Notes: generated by a model not told the origin, from the letters alone. A DNA stretch of 64,000 nucleotides from Sanyastnella coralliicola (GCF_030845195.1 NZ_CP132543.1:1319501-1383500); one strand, 5' to 3'; shown: positions 16,893-27,893, counted from the stretch's first letter. Program-made: numbers and translations.

Positions 16893-17477
16893 ATGTTTAG
16901 GCCCGGAGATAAAGTGCGCTTCTTGAATGAGACTGGAGAAGCGGTAGTGATCCAAATGATCGATAAGACACAGGCGTTGATTGAAGATGAAACAGGCTTT
17001 GATTATCCGTACCCTGTGGATGAATTGATTTTGGTGGGAGATCGTGAAGACGAAGAAGATAAATATGCTTCTAAGCAACCGCGTGCGCTTGATATTATCT
17101 CTCGTAACGTAGATCAGTCGAAGCTGAAGGCAGCTGAGAATGATTTCAAGGCGAGATACAAGGAAGACAACAAGTTCCGTCGAAAAGATGATGCTGTAGA
17201 AGTTGACCTTCATCTCCATGAAATCGTTGACAACGAAGGAGGGATGTCTGATGGTGAAAAGCTAGATCTACAAATGCGCCACTTCGAACGCATGATGGCT
17301 CGAGCAGAGCGTGAGCATCTTTCGAAGATCGTATTCATTCATGGGGTGGGTCAGGGAGTGCTTCGCAATGAGATTAGAAAGCATTTGAAGAGCTATTACC
17401 CAAATGCTGACTTCTTTGATGCAAATTACCAGCAATACGGATATGGCGCAACGGAAGTCCGCCTGCGCTTTAATTAA
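16893..17477 (+). CDS. DUF2027/Smr domain protein
   Basis: 194 residues. The N-terminal 50 residues form a small SH3-like beta domain (FRPGDKVRFLNETGEAVVI). After a charged linker the Smr domain spans about 105-194: VDLHLHEI, then SKIVFIHGVGQGVLRNEIRKHL and the closing GATEVRLRF. Smr domains cleave branched DNA or RNA; in MutS2 the same domain acts on recombination or ribosome-collision substrates. This stand-alone form is common in Bacteroidota, and its substrate is not established to my knowledge. The stop codon overlaps that of the convergent gene by 4 bases. Confidence 0.88.
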   Translation: MFRPGDKVRFLNETGEAVVIQMIDKTQALIEDETGFDYPYPVDELILVGDREDEEDKYASKQPRALDIISRNVDQSKLKAAENDFKARYKEDNKFRRKDDAVEVDLHLHEIVDNEGGMSDGEKLDLQMRHFERMMARAEREHLSKIVFIHGVGQGVLRNEIRKHLKSYYPNADFFDANYQQYGYGATEVRLRFN

Positions 17478-18343
17478 CGCCGTGGATCGATGTAAGGACG
17501 TTTACTCTGTTCCTTATCTAAGGTGATGTCTACATTGCTGTTGTATTCCCACTTCGTCTTTTCCAGATTGAATGAGTCATAGGTCATATCTGGACCGTAG
17601 AAAGCAGGGTTTCCTTCAAGTCCTTCTTGACGTGGGGAAAGGTGATCAAATACAATGCGCTTTTCTTTTGGATAATACTTCAGCGAAGCCATCACTTCTT
17701 CCGAGTACTCCATCACATATCGTTTCGGATTCTTCTTTGGGATATCAAAAACTGGAGCTCCTAACCGAACCTTGCCTCTGTTGATGGTAAAGGGCTCAAT
17801 TACCTTGCGGTTAATAAGTCCGTTCGCTCCATCCCAACCGAGCAGGACGTAATGATCGATTTTCTTTCTTCCTTTCTTCACTTCGATAAGCTCGTAATAC
17901 AAGGCTCCTTGCCATTTCTCAGGCTTGAGGTACTTGTTCTCTACCGAACTTCCATCATCAACGTTGTCTTCTAATTCCACCCAATCGTAGATTCCTTGTT
18001 TTCCATCTACTAGCCAAAGCATGAAACAACCGTAGGTGTGGGTCTGATCATTGTACGGCATATTCCAATTGAAAATGCGGAGTTCACCATTAGAAGAGGT
18101 GAGGATAGACATGTACTGAACGCGGTCAAAGGCATATTCCAACGAGCCTGAAGAATTCATGACCTCAGTCATCGTTTGGCGTAATGAATCGTGATAGGCA
18201 AAACGCGTTTCGTCTTCCACCGCATCGCGCATCTTTTCTTGAATAAAGATGATTCGATCTTCCAATGAAGCTATATCTGACTGCGCGAAAGAAGTTAGAC
18301 TTCCGGCGATAGCCAGAAAAGAAAAAAGAAATGAAAGGCGCAT
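17474..18343 (-). CDS. secreted protein of unknown function
   Basis: 289 residues with a signal peptide (ending near TSFAQ, residue 21). The mature protein starts helical and continues as a beta-rich domain with motifs such as LRIFNWNMPYNDQTHTYGCF and YVLLGWDGANGLINRKVIE. I have an impression that this type of protein is widespread in Bacteroidota as a hypothetical, but I cannot name a family or function. It shares its orientation with the next upstream gene (18397-18885), 53 bases away. Confidence 0.75.
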   Translation of the reverse strand: MRLSFLFSFLAIAGSLTSFAQSDIASLEDRIIFIQEKMRDAVEDETRFAYHDSLRQTMTEVMNSSGSLEYAFDRVQYMSILTSSNGELRIFNWNMPYNDQTHTYGCFMLWLVDGKQGIYDWVELEDNVDDGSSVENKYLKPEKWQGALYYELIEVKKGRKKIDHYVLLGWDGANGLINRKVIEPFTINRGKVRLGAPVFDIPKKNPKRYVMEYSEEVMASLKYYPKEKRIVFDHLSPRQEGLEGNPAFYGPDMTYDSFNLEKTKWEYNSNVDITLDKEQSKRPYIDPRR

Positions 18344-18396
18344 AAGCGAATTGCAGGTTTCCTTACTAGAACGTAAATATCGGCAAAAGAGATATG

Positions 18397-18885
18397 TTAC
18401 TTCTCAGGAAGAAACTCTTCGGGAACAGAAATGCCGTTGGTATCGTTGGCCCAAATGACATTGCAAATCCACCAACGATCTCTGTGATAAATCATCTGGT
18501 AGCAATTGATTCCTTGATTAGAATCATCGGCAACTTCCACTTGATAGGTCTGCCACACCATCGCAATACCATTGTATTCATTGACTTCAACGCTCAACTG
18601 GTATTCCTTAAACGTACGATCAGGACTATTCTGGAAAAGGCGAACGAAATCTTCCAGCGCGAAACTCTTCCCCGTCATTCCCATATCATGCACATCCTGA
18701 ACCACCGTGAAATGCGCAGTAGGCACGAACAATGCCCGAAAAGCTTCCCAATCTGGCGTGTCAGTGCTAATCAAACGCAAGGTCTCTTCGGCCATCTTCT
18801 CAGGAGAAGTCATGGCAGGGGAAAAGTCTTGAGCGAAAACTGTTGAAAGGGGGAGTGCGAAGAGGAGGGCCAGGAGAAGTCTCAT
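18397..18885 (-). CDS. secreted NTF2/SnoaL-like protein
   Basis: 162 residues with a signal peptide cut near residue 18 (TVFAQ). The mature part fits the cone-shaped NTF2-like fold: a first helix (PEKMAEETLRLI), FRALFVPTAHFTVV, and strands ending in YQMIYHRDRWWICNVIW. Such domains bind small ligands or act as isomerases, but no catalytic set was identified. It may be co-transcribed with the secreted protein downstream (17474-18343). Confidence 0.7.
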   Translation of the reverse strand: MRLLLALLFALPLSTVFAQDFSPAMTSPEKMAEETLRLISTDTPDWEAFRALFVPTAHFTVVQDVHDMGMTGKSFALEDFVRLFQNSPDRTFKEYQLSVEVNEYNGIAMVWQTYQVEVADDSNQGINCYQMIYHRDRWWICNVIWANDTNGISVPEEFLPEK

Positions 18886-18890
18886 AAGGT

Positions 18891-20521
<1,631 letters not shown>

Positions 20522-20522
<1 letters not shown>

Positions 20523-20546
20523 AAAAGGTGCCCGAAGGCACCCTTT
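20522..20546 (-). terminator. terminator between convergent genes
   Basis: GGTGCC/GGCACC with loop CGAA. The long T-tract lies on the minus-strand side, so it ends the reductase unit, and it can also stop the LuxC transcript. Confidence 0.85.
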
Positions 20547-20567
20547 CACTGAATTATGCTGTCTCGC

Positions 20568-21632
20568 TTATTTCTTAGCGAAGATGTTTGCGTCTACGAG
20601 CGCTTGGAATCCATCTACCATAGAGTCCTTTAGTGGGCGGAATTTGATGCCCAACTCGTTTTTAATTTTCGAGTTGTCTGCCTTCCATTCAACGTTCACA
20701 TTGTTCTTGATGAACTGTCGAGTGAATAGCTTATTTGCCATTGGTCCTACGATCATGAGCAACCACTTTGGAAGTGCTTTCTTCGGCAGCGGGTAGTCAG
20801 CTCCGTACTTGTCTTGAAGTTGCAGTGCCATTTCCAGGAAGTCAGTATTGTGTCCGGAAGTGATGTAACGACCTTTCGCGTTGTCATTGTATCCCGCTTG
20901 GAAGTGAGCTTCGGCTACGTCGCGAACGTCAACAACTCCTACACCCATTTTTGGAACACCCGCTTTCATCGTACCGTCTCCAAGTTGCTTCAGGATGTTG
21001 AAGCTTTCAGAAGTAGTGGCTTTCGGGTTAAGTGGAGGTCCCATGACGAAGCTTGGGTTAATGGTCACGAGGTCCCAGTTATTCTGAGTTTCTGCGATTT
21101 CCCATGCCTTCTTTTCGGCAAGTGTCTTTGAATATGAATACGGTTGGTAAGTCAACGACGCTGTCTCATTCCAGATGGTTTCGTCGATTCTTCCATTCGG
21201 AGCGTTGACGGTGTCGATGGCATCTGTGTAGATAGCTGCACAAGAGCTTGTCACCACAACACGACGGACTGAAGCAATTTTCTTTGCACTCTCCAATACA
21301 TTCGCTGTTCCTTTTTCCGCTGGATCAATCAAATCACGTTGAGCATCCTGCACATCAGTTACGAATGGAGAAGCAGTGTGGAATACAACCTCACATCCTT
21401 GCATCGCTTCTTCGTAAGAGCCTTCTTCCAGAAGGTCAGATTTGAAGAACTTAATATCTCCTGAAGACTTGGCCGCAGCGGCTTTCAAATGCGCTACTTT
21501 CTCTTCCTTGTTTGGGTTTCGAACGGCAGCGTGCACAGTGATTCCTTCATCAAGAAGACGTTGAACAAGCCATCCGGCTACATATCCGGTCGCACCGGTT
21601 ACCAATACGGGTTTAGATTTATCGATTGACAT
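20568..21632 (-). CDS. NAD(P)-dependent extended SDR, aldehyde/dihydroflavonol reductase-like
   Basis: 354 residues. The N-terminal Rossmann motif is VTGATGYVAGW (residues 11-21). The catalytic Tyr-Lys pair sits in PYSYSKTLAEKKAW and the Ser in VVTSSCAAIYT. The order and the NPSFVMGPPL and VVDVRDVAEAH motifs match the extended SDR group that includes dihydroflavonol-4-reductases and bacterial aldehyde reductases. The substrate is probably an aldehyde or ketone, but this is not determined. It lies 23 bases behind an AraC-type regulator on the same strand, so the pair forms a unit and the regulator may respond to the substrate. Confidence 0.88.
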   Translation of the reverse strand: MSIDKSKPVLVTGATGYVAGWLVQRLLDEGITVHAAVRNPNKEEKVAHLKAAAAKSSGDIKFFKSDLLEEGSYEEAMQGCEVVFHTASPFVTDVQDAQRDLIDPAEKGTANVLESAKKIASVRRVVVTSSCAAIYTDAIDTVNAPNGRIDETIWNETASLTYQPYSYSKTLAEKKAWEIAETQNNWDLVTINPSFVMGPPLNPKATTSESFNILKQLGDGTMKAGVPKMGVGVVDVRDVAEAHFQAGYNDNAKGRYITSGHNTDFLEMALQLQDKYGADYPLPKKALPKWLLMIVGPMANKLFTRQFIKNNVNVEWKADNSKIKNELGIKFRPLKDSMVDGFQALVDANIFAKK

Positions 21633-21655
21633 GATCTGAATGTTTATGGTGTAGA

Positions 21656-22567
21656 CTAGTTTGTTTGTGTTCTAAATTTTTGCGGTGTGAAGCCTGTCTT
21701 TTGCTTGAACAACCGACTGAAGTAGTGGGGGTAATTGAATCCCAAACTATAGGCGATCTCAGACACGGTATCTTCCGTACTGAGAAGTAATGTCTTTGCT
21801 TTGTCTACAAGGAAGTCGTTGATGTGATCTTTCGCACTTCGACCTGTTTCTTTCTTTAATAGATCACTTAAATAAGCAGGAGAGAGGTTCACCTTTTCGG
21901 CCAAGAAATGGATCGATGGTGGTCCATACTCAGGCAATTGACCAGACTTGTAGTAGTCTTTCAATTGATGCTCTACTTCTGAGATGACATCCTTATTGGA
22001 TGCAGTTCGCGTGTTGAACTGACGCTCATAGAAACGCAGGCAGTAATTCAGAAGAAGCTCAAGACTGCTTACAATCACACGCTGAGACATATTGTCTATC
22101 CGCTGGTTGTACTCGTCTTTGATGAGTTTGACCATGTCAGCCATGGTCTGCTTCTCTGCATCAGACAGGTGCAATGCTTCGTGGGTGTCGTATGAGAAGA
22201 ATGAATAGCTATCAATGTTTTCACCCAATGGCGTCGAACGAATGAGGTCAGGGTGGAAATACAACATGAATCCGAAGTCTTCCTCAAAATCTGCAGAACC
22301 AGTAGAGGTTACAACCTGACCTGGAGCCGTGAAGGCTAACACTCCTTCAGAGAAGTCATAATCGTTGCGGCCATAACGTAGACCGCAACTACCACTCTTC
22401 ATTCCGATGTAATAAAGGTCAGCTGAGAACTTAGCCCCTGCAGGCACTTTAGAGTGATCAATGTCTTTCACGTCAATCACGCTTATCAATGGATGCTTCG
22501 GTTTTTCAAATCCTAAGCCCTCATGCAAGTGACTAATCGAACGGATTCTGATAGTGTCTTCTGCCAT
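21656..22567 (-). CDS. AraC family transcriptional regulator
   Basis: 303 residues. The N-terminal 170 residues form a cupin-like sensor half (YYIGMKSGSCGLRYGR, then FMLYFHPDLI). The C-terminal 100 residues hold the two helix-turn-helix motifs of AraC proteins: NLSPAYLSDLLKKETG and the signature SEIAYSLGFNYPHYFSRLFK followed by GFTPQKFR. It precedes the SDR reductase gene by 23 bases and probably regulates it and itself. The effector is unknown. Confidence 0.93.
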   Translation of the reverse strand: MAEDTIRIRSISHLHEGLGFEKPKHPLISVIDVKDIDHSKVPAGAKFSADLYYIGMKSGSCGLRYGRNDYDFSEGVLAFTAPGQVVTSTGSADFEEDFGFMLYFHPDLIRSTPLGENIDSYSFFSYDTHEALHLSDAEKQTMADMVKLIKDEYNQRIDNMSQRVIVSSLELLLNYCLRFYERQFNTRTASNKDVISEVEHQLKDYYKSGQLPEYGPPSIHFLAEKVNLSPAYLSDLLKKETGRSAKDHINDFLVDKAKTLLLSTEDTVSEIAYSLGFNYPHYFSRLFKQKTGFTPQKFRTQTN

Positions 22568-22981
22568 AACCTTTCGTTTACATCACAAATGTCTGATTTA
22601 AAGTAGGTAGGTGGCTAACACAAATCGCGGAATGTGGAACACTGAAATGGTGGACTGTGAACTGTGGACTGTGGACTGTGGACGGTGGACAGGGGGATAG
22701 TGGTAGATTCCGTCAACCGTCAACCGTCAACCGTCCGTGGGGGCAGTTCGTAGTTCGTTCTAATGGGTTTTTGATTGTAGTGTTTCGATGATGTGTTCCG
22801 GCGTAAAGGTTTAAGACGTAGAATATGTTATTGAGTTATCGGTTATAGTTTATCGATTATTGATTCTAGCATTCGGCGTTTAGCGAAAGCATTCGGACGC
22901 CGGACGCCGGATGCCGAGCTAGAACTGTTAGGATTCACCGAACTTTGTGATAAGCGGAAGCTGCCACTTGGAGGAAAGAAC
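22568..22981. repeat. heptamer arrays 4 and 5 in a divergent intergenic region
   Basis: About 430 bases lack a gene. Units of 7 bases occur at 22627-22647 (CGCGGAA type), 22649-22690 (six of the TGTGGAC type), 22710-22737 (CCGTCAA three times and a variant) and 22833-22915 (from CGGTTAT to GGACGCC, with one 6-base step). Between the blocks the sequence is not obviously repetitive. Confidence 0.88.
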
Positions 22982-22989
22982 TATTTTTG
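22982..22989 (+). promoter_or_regulatory. TATTTTTG box before the lipoprotein gene
   Basis: It matches TAnnTTTG and ends 6 bases before the ATG at 22996. It overlaps an alternative TTG start, which argues for the ATG and for a leaderless transcript. Confidence 0.5.
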
Positions 22990-22995
22990 TGGCCT

Positions 22996-24105
22996 ATGCA
23001 TGGAAAATACATCTTTCTACTCGTCGTTTTTGGGCTGATTGGGGCCTACAGTTGTTCAACTGAAATTGACGTAAACGCACCGTATGATTCGAAGACAGTC
23101 GTTTTCGGAATCCTTGAACCTGAGGTAGATACGCAGTGGGTGAAGATCACTAGAACTTGGTTGGGTGAAGGGAATAACTTCGACGCAGCGATGGTTCGCG
23201 ATTCTTCGGAGTACCCAGAAGGAGCTTTCACTGGCGTTGTGGAAGAGTGGATTGGAAATAGCATTGTACAGACTTATCCTCTGTTCGATACACTTCTAGA
23301 GAACAAAAGCACTGACGGAATCTTCTATGCTCCCGAACACACGGCTTATTACTGTTTGACTCCGAATGGGTTGAATAATGATGCGTTGTACCGCATCAAC
23401 CTCGACTTTACAAGCAAAGACGACGTTGAAGCAACTGCTGATGTAGTAGAAGTAACGCCAGGATCAATTTCATTCCCTCCGGCGATTTCAACTTTTGAGA
23501 TCAGCTGGGCTACAGTAGCAGGAGTGAACACGGTGTACAACAACCAGACCTTCGAATGGAATAGTTCTCCAAACGCTAAGCGTTACGAAGCGAGTTTAGA
23601 TATCTACCTGACAGAAAATGTATGGGCAGACGCGTCACATACAGAGTTGGTTGAGTCTCGTCCGGTGGTTTTGAACTGGTTCATCGGAACTCGGACCACA
23701 GCTGATATCAATGGTGGAGAGCAATTGAGCATTGACGTGAACGGAGAGGCATTCTACCGTTTCCTTGAGTCACGTTTGACGGCTGACCCGATGGTCACAC
23801 GCGAGTTTGGTATTTGGGACGACGAGGTACAGTTCTCACGTGCGATTGACTTCGTATTGACGATTGCGAATGAAGAGTTGGACACTTACCTAGAGATCAA
23901 CGAGCCAGTTACTAATATCGTTCAAGAACGTCCTAGCTATACGAACGTTACCAATGGATTGGGAATCTGGGCTTCACGCACACAACAGTCTGTGGATGGT
24001 GTGGGTATCTCAACTGGTTCATTGAAAGCGTTGGTAGAAGGAGAGTTCACTGCAGATTTGAACTTCTGCTCTTCGAACCCTTTCAACGAGTATTCTTGCG
24101 ATTAA
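22996..24105 (+). CDS. DUF4249-like lipoprotein
   Basis: 369 residues from the ATG at 22996, with a lipobox (GLIGAYSCS). The mature start (EIDVNAPYDSKTVVFGILEP) and the following TWLGEGN element resemble a group of Bacteroidota outer lipoproteins related to DUF4249, often of unknown role. The protein is beta-rich throughout, with two cysteine pairs near the C-terminus (NFCSSNPFNEYSCD). A membrane protein gene follows 26 bases later on the same strand and may be in the same unit. The family assignment is from memory of its N-terminal pattern and is moderate. Confidence 0.7.
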   Translation: MHGKYIFLLVVFGLIGAYSCSTEIDVNAPYDSKTVVFGILEPEVDTQWVKITRTWLGEGNNFDAAMVRDSSEYPEGAFTGVVEEWIGNSIVQTYPLFDTLLENKSTDGIFYAPEHTAYYCLTPNGLNNDALYRINLDFTSKDDVEATADVVEVTPGSISFPPAISTFEISWATVAGVNTVYNNQTFEWNSSPNAKRYEASLDIYLTENVWADASHTELVESRPVVLNWFIGTRTTADINGGEQLSIDVNGEAFYRFLESRLTADPMVTREFGIWDDEVQFSRAIDFVLTIANEELDTYLEINEPVTNIVQERPSYTNVTNGLGIWASRTQQSVDGVGISTGSLKALVEGEFTADLNFCSSNPFNEYSCD

Positions 24106-24131
24106 TCGTCCCTGCTTAGACCTTTCTTCTT

Positions 24132-24887
24132 ATGATCGTTTTCAACTTTCTCGCCATCGCTCAAGCTTTGATTGCGGTGTTGGTGGTTGTGGCGCTTCAT
24201 TTTTTACTTCAGCTATTCGGACTTGATGTCGACCTCATTGGAGGTACTTACGAAGCATGGGCTTCACTCTTGATTATTGGCTTTGTTTCCATGATGACAG
24301 AAACCCTTGGTCTTCGTGGACGCATCTTTTGGATTCCAGTTTGGATGTTGGCGATTGCTGGATCATTGTTCATGTTTTATACATGGAATTTTCCTCCTCG
24401 CTACGACTATTTCAAAAGTGAATACGTAGATGTCAACACGGTTCCGGAACACATCACGGTGTTGCTAGGAAGTGCATTGACGATCTATCTGTTTTTCAAG
24501 CGAAATGCGGCGTATTGGCGTAAGAAGTTCCAGAAGGCATCTGAAGCCATGGCGGGTATTCGCCACATGGAGCAAACGGGAGAGCTGACGATGCAACAGT
24601 TTTGGGCAAATGCCTCTCACGCATACATTGATCCTCCATTTCTATTCCTCTATGCGTATTGGTTGTGGAAGATTCTGTTCCCGAATTCATTTACAGATTT
24701 TGACTTCATCGTTCACTACCGTGATTTGTTGAGTCGAATCGATATGGAGAGCATCACGAAATCAGGGCAACGAGAGTACCTAAACTCCTTCCTCGCAGCA
24801 GTGAACGCGGCGGATTCCTTCAAGGATTACAATCATCCTGGTGGATCGTTGAAGAGACTGGCTGATGCCATCAATGATAAAGTCTAA
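24132..24887 (+). CDS. integral membrane protein of unknown function
   Basis: 251 residues. About four hydrophobic segments lie in the first half (roughly 3-30, 44-55, 66-85 and 107-121), followed by a soluble helical C-terminal region of about 120 residues (QKASEAMAGIRHMEQ and AYIDPPFLFLYAYWLW). No family was recognised. It lies between the DUF4249-like lipoprotein and the STAS-like gene, all on the plus strand. Confidence 0.72.
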   Translation: MIVFNFLAIAQALIAVLVVVALHFLLQLFGLDVDLIGGTYEAWASLLIIGFVSMMTETLGLRGRIFWIPVWMLAIAGSLFMFYTWNFPPRYDYFKSEYVDVNTVPEHITVLLGSALTIYLFFKRNAAYWRKKFQKASEAMAGIRHMEQTGELTMQQFWANASHAYIDPPFLFLYAYWLWKILFPNSFTDFDFIVHYRDLLSRIDMESITKSGQREYLNSFLAAVNAADSFKDYNHPGGSLKRLADAINDKV

Positions 24888-24913
24888 GCTTCCTAACCTC
24901 AAGAAGTTAATAT

Positions 24914-24927
24914 TTCCGCGCTAGCGA
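24914..24927 (-). repeat. dispersed 14-mer, intergenic copy
   Basis: TCGCTAGCGCGGAA on the minus strand, in the 76-base gap between two plus-strand genes. It is the only strong copy found outside coding sequence, 37 bases before the next ATG. Confidence 0.85.
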
Positions 24928-24963
24928 GTTCAAACAGGGCAGAGGTCCGCGTAATTTGCGACC

Positions 24964-25395
24964 ATGCACAACCTTCGACCAGAGGAACTTGATGACTTCA
25001 AAAGCGAGACGCCACAGGCGTTCTTCCGCTATAGTGATGGCATCCTGGTCGTTGAGCTCAAACCTGAATTAATCATTGATCTACGTACCATTCAGCGCAT
25101 GGAGCGCTTTCGGAAGGAAATGTCAATGGGGTTTGAACTTCCGGTGCTCATAGTGATTCCAAAAGATCACTTATTGCTAGATAAAGAGGCCTTTCAGTAC
25201 TTAGGGAGCAAGGAAGCGATGGATGGTTGTGTGGCTAAGGCCATTGTCATTAAAGCACCGCTGCGCGTGATCTTGAAAAACTTCTCACTAGCCTTCTTGA
25301 AAGCGGAGAAGCCGTTCAGATTGTTCGTTAGCAGATCAGAAGCCAAAATGTGGCTCTTCGATCATATCACCGAGGAGATTATTTTACCAGATTGA
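24964..25395 (+). CDS. small soluble STAS/SEC14-like protein
   Basis: 143 residues without a signal peptide. The alternation of strands and helices (FFRYSDGILVVELKPE, LPVLIVIPKD, VAKAIVIKAP, then FRLFVSRSEAKMWLF at the end) fits the SpoIIAA/STAS-like fold seen in many short Bacteroidota proteins. The final SxxEAxxWL-type helix is typical. No phosphorylatable Ser was identified, so the function is open. GTAATTTG ends 5 bases before the ATG, close to the leaderless box pattern. The 3' end overlaps the convergent T9SS gene by 17 bases. Confidence 0.65.
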   Translation: MHNLRPEELDDFKSETPQAFFRYSDGILVVELKPELIIDLRTIQRMERFRKEMSMGFELPVLIVIPKDHLLLDKEAFQYLGSKEAMDGCVAKAIVIKAPLRVILKNFSLAFLKAEKPFRLFVSRSEAKMWLFDHITEEIILPD

Positions 25396-26428
25396 TACGT
25401 TCTCTGCGAACCGCATTAGTGGTTTGAACTTCTACTAGGTAGAATCCATTCGCGAAGTTCGAGAGATCAACGAATCCGAATTGAATGCCTTGCTCAAGAA
25501 CTTTCCCATCCAATGAATATACAGTCACCGAAGCCCCTGCAGGGAGATTCGAAATGTAGAGCCCACCTCTGGTTGGGTTAGGATAGAAGTCCATCTGAGC
25601 GAGCAATAGCTCATCTACGTTATCTGGTTCTTCTTCCTCTTCTTCAATGTCTTTGTAGAGAATCTGCGAAACCAATCCAAGGTTCTCAATTACACGGAGA
25701 ACTGGAATTCCTTCTTCCTTCGCTAGCCAGTGGTATTCGACACTGTTACGCTCGAAGGTAAATCCTTGCTGGATGAAGTCGATGTAAAGTGAGTCATTCG
25801 CGTCAATCTCCATGCGCACTTTGATCACTTCAAATTCACCGTATGGAGTGATAAGGGTTCCCCAGCCGTCTACGTCCACATCTCTTGACTGCTCAAGTTT
25901 GTAGGCGCCTAACGTCGGGACTTCAACCTCCCACTCGCTGTAGCTTTCGTAGAAGTCAGCATAGTCGAGTGGAAACTCATAAACGTTGTCTACTGGATCA
26001 TTGACCCCTGGAATGGGAATACTGTTAATTGTAGCACCGTAACCAACGATGGTATATGCTTCTTCGTCGAGCTGATAGAACTCGTAAAAGTCGTCTAGTG
26101 AAAACTCGCCAACCTGAAACCCATCAGTTTGAATGGCGTGGTCAGCAAGGTGTTCTTGGTCGAAGGGATTGTTAAATAGGAACTGGTAAGAGAATGGCGC
26201 TTCGGAAACTTCAATGTAGTTGCGCTCTTGCTGTCCGGCCGGTTCTAGATCACTGTAGTCCCAAGTGTATTCGAAACCTGTTTCGCTGAAATCGTAGTCG
26301 TTGAATAGCCCCGCATTCGTCACGAAATAGCTCGAATCAGGTGAGGGCATGTCGTCTTGTGTGATCGTGATTTGTGCGCTCACGTTCAACACCAAGAATG
26401 ATAGAATAAGAAGCGATAGGTTTCTCAT
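25379..26428 (-). CDS. T9SS type A cargo protein, secreted
   Basis: 349 residues: signal peptide (LLILSFLVLNVSAQ), a beta-rich body of about 250 residues with no recognised domain, an acidic linker (EEEEEPDN), and a C-terminal sorting domain of about 75 residues (MDFYPNPTRGGLYI to GFYLVEVQTTNAVRRERINL). The FYPNP motif and the final Lys match type A T9SS tails, so the protein should be exported and processed by the T9SS. Its function is unknown. Confidence 0.88.
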   Translation of the reverse strand: MRNLSLLILSFLVLNVSAQITITQDDMPSPDSSYFVTNAGLFNDYDFSETGFEYTWDYSDLEPAGQQERNYIEVSEAPFSYQFLFNNPFDQEHLADHAIQTDGFQVGEFSLDDFYEFYQLDEEAYTIVGYGATINSIPIPGVNDPVDNVYEFPLDYADFYESYSEWEVEVPTLGAYKLEQSRDVDVDGWGTLITPYGEFEVIKVRMEIDANDSLYIDFIQQGFTFERNSVEYHWLAKEEGIPVLRVIENLGLVSQILYKDIEEEEEEPDNVDELLLAQMDFYPNPTRGGLYISNLPAGASVTVYSLDGKVLEQGIQFGFVDLSNFANGFYLVEVQTTNAVRRERINLVK

Positions 26429-26490
26429 GTCGTTAGTTTGATCGAAAGATACGACTTTGCGTACGGCTCTTCAATGTAGTTGGCGTGCAA

Positions 26491-27351
26491 CTATTCAAAG
26501 CTCATAGAGAAGAATGACTTCATTTCTTCCTTGCTAAGCGAATCAGCTTCAGCGTTGTATGCCAATGGGAGATCAAACTCTTCACCTTTAGCTGTCGCTT
26601 CAGGATTCGAAAAAGCGTGAACAGCACCAGGGTAGGCGATGAGTTTATAGTCGGCTCCGTTAGCGGTCATTTCAGACGCAAATGCATCACGTGCCGTACC
26701 TGGAACAAAAGGATCATCTTCACCAGTCAACACGAGAATTTTAGTTTGAATCGTATCTGTTGCTTCCACAGCAGCTCCAAGAGAACCGTGAATACTCACA
26801 ACCCCATCAAGATCAACACCTTGGCGAGCCATGTTCAGTACGACACCTCCACCAAAACAGTAGCCAACAGCTCCAATCTTGTCATTCGTCACGGTAGGGT
26901 GATTTTCAAGCAATTTCTTTGCCTCTAGAAAGCGAGCAGTAGCACCGTCAAAGTCAGACATGACAGCTCCTGCGAAACTTCCAGCGTCAGAAGGGTGATC
27001 CGCCGTTTGCCCATTACCGTACATGTCTACCGCAAGTGCAGTATAACCGAGTGAGGCTAGGTATTCAGCGCTTTGTCGAGCGTGGTTGTTATGTCCCCAC
27101 CATTCATGCACTACCAAAACGCCTGGACGCTGACCTTCAATATTCTTATCGTACACCAAGTAACCGTTCATAGCAACGGAGTCAGCCATGTAGCTCACTT
27201 CTTGTCCGTTGAGATCTACACCTGATTTAGGCATGCGTTGTCCTTGTTGCTCTGTTGGAGGCGGAGTTGTTTCAGGGGATTCATCTGAAGCAGGCTCAGT
27301 ACCGCAAGAAAAGAGGGCAGCTGAGAGAAGGGCGAGGAGTACTTTTTTCAT
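26491..27351 (-). CDS. dienelactone hydrolase family lipoprotein
   Basis: 286 residues from the ATG at 27351 (MKKVLLALLSAALFSCG, lipobox Cys16); upstream in-frame Met codons would spoil the signal peptide. The alpha/beta hydrolase domain (about 60-286) has the DLH triad: nucleophile Cys in GAVGYCFGGG, Asp in LTGEDDPFVPG and His in GAVHAFSNP. HEWWGHNNHARQSAEYLA is typical of the family. It should hydrolyse esters or lactones in the periplasm or outer membrane. A Cys nucleophile distinguishes it from Ser esterases. Confidence 0.9.
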   Translation of the reverse strand: MKKVLLALLSAALFSCGTEPASDESPETTPPPTEQQGQRMPKSGVDLNGQEVSYMADSVAMNGYLVYDKNIEGQRPGVLVVHEWWGHNNHARQSAEYLASLGYTALAVDMYGNGQTADHPSDAGSFAGAVMSDFDGATARFLEAKKLLENHPTVTNDKIGAVGYCFGGGVVLNMARQGVDLDGVVSIHGSLGAAVEATDTIQTKILVLTGEDDPFVPGTARDAFASEMTANGADYKLIAYPGAVHAFSNPEATAKGEEFDLPLAYNAEADSLSKEEMKSFFSMSFE

Positions 27352-27395
27352 CTTGATCATAATAGGATACGAACCTACGAAATCAAGAAATGTTC

Positions 27396-27806
27396 TTATT
27401 CGAAGTCGTTCGATTTTACCGAAAAATGAAAGTCGTGTCGCCAAGCTGACGGCACCTTGTGCTCATGCGTCGAATACACTTCCCAATATTGGTCGTCGTA
27501 AATGTCTTTCGTCATGGTATCACCCTGTGCGTTGATTACAGTCAGGTAGTCTTCGTAGGTGAACAAAGGACCTGGTTCTGATCGTCCGCCAAGTTGGCTG
27601 TGGTAAATCACTTCTTTGTGATCACCTGGATTGATCTCAATGCTGCGTTGATCTAGTGCATCACCTCCTACGATGTATTGATGAATCACCGTGATTCGCT
27701 CATTGTGGAAGTTGTGGATTGTATGGACGTAGTCTGTGTTTCCTTCGCATGAGCAGAGGAAGAGGGTAAAGAGCACTAGGCTAAGTGTGTATAAAGTTCG
27801 GTTCAT
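27396..27806 (-). CDS. lipoprotein of unknown function
   Basis: 136 residues from the ATG at 27806 (MNRTLYTLSLVLFTLFLCSCE, lipobox Cys20). The mature part is a small, His-rich beta domain (HNFHNERITVIHQY, PGDHKEVIYHSQ, HEHKVPSAWRHDFHFSV). No family was recognised, although the eight or more His could bind metal. It lies 44 bases upstream of the dienelactone hydrolase gene on the same strand. Confidence 0.72.
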   Translation of the reverse strand: MNRTLYTLSLVLFTLFLCSCEGNTDYVHTIHNFHNERITVIHQYIVGGDALDQRSIEINPGDHKEVIYHSQLGGRSEPGPLFTYEDYLTVINAQGDTMTKDIYDDQYWEVYSTHEHKVPSAWRHDFHFSVKSNDFE

Positions 27807-27893
27807 GTCAGTAAAACGTTCACTTGACGAAGATAGGTGCATCTGCTAGAATTCGATTCGTTGCAATCATTGAAAGCCTTGTACTTTTAGCCC

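Noticed and set aside
16767-17219. N-terminal extension of the serine hydrolase
   Set aside because: The open frame runs through a heptamer array and antisense to the Smr gene; the signal peptide begins at the ATG at 16766.
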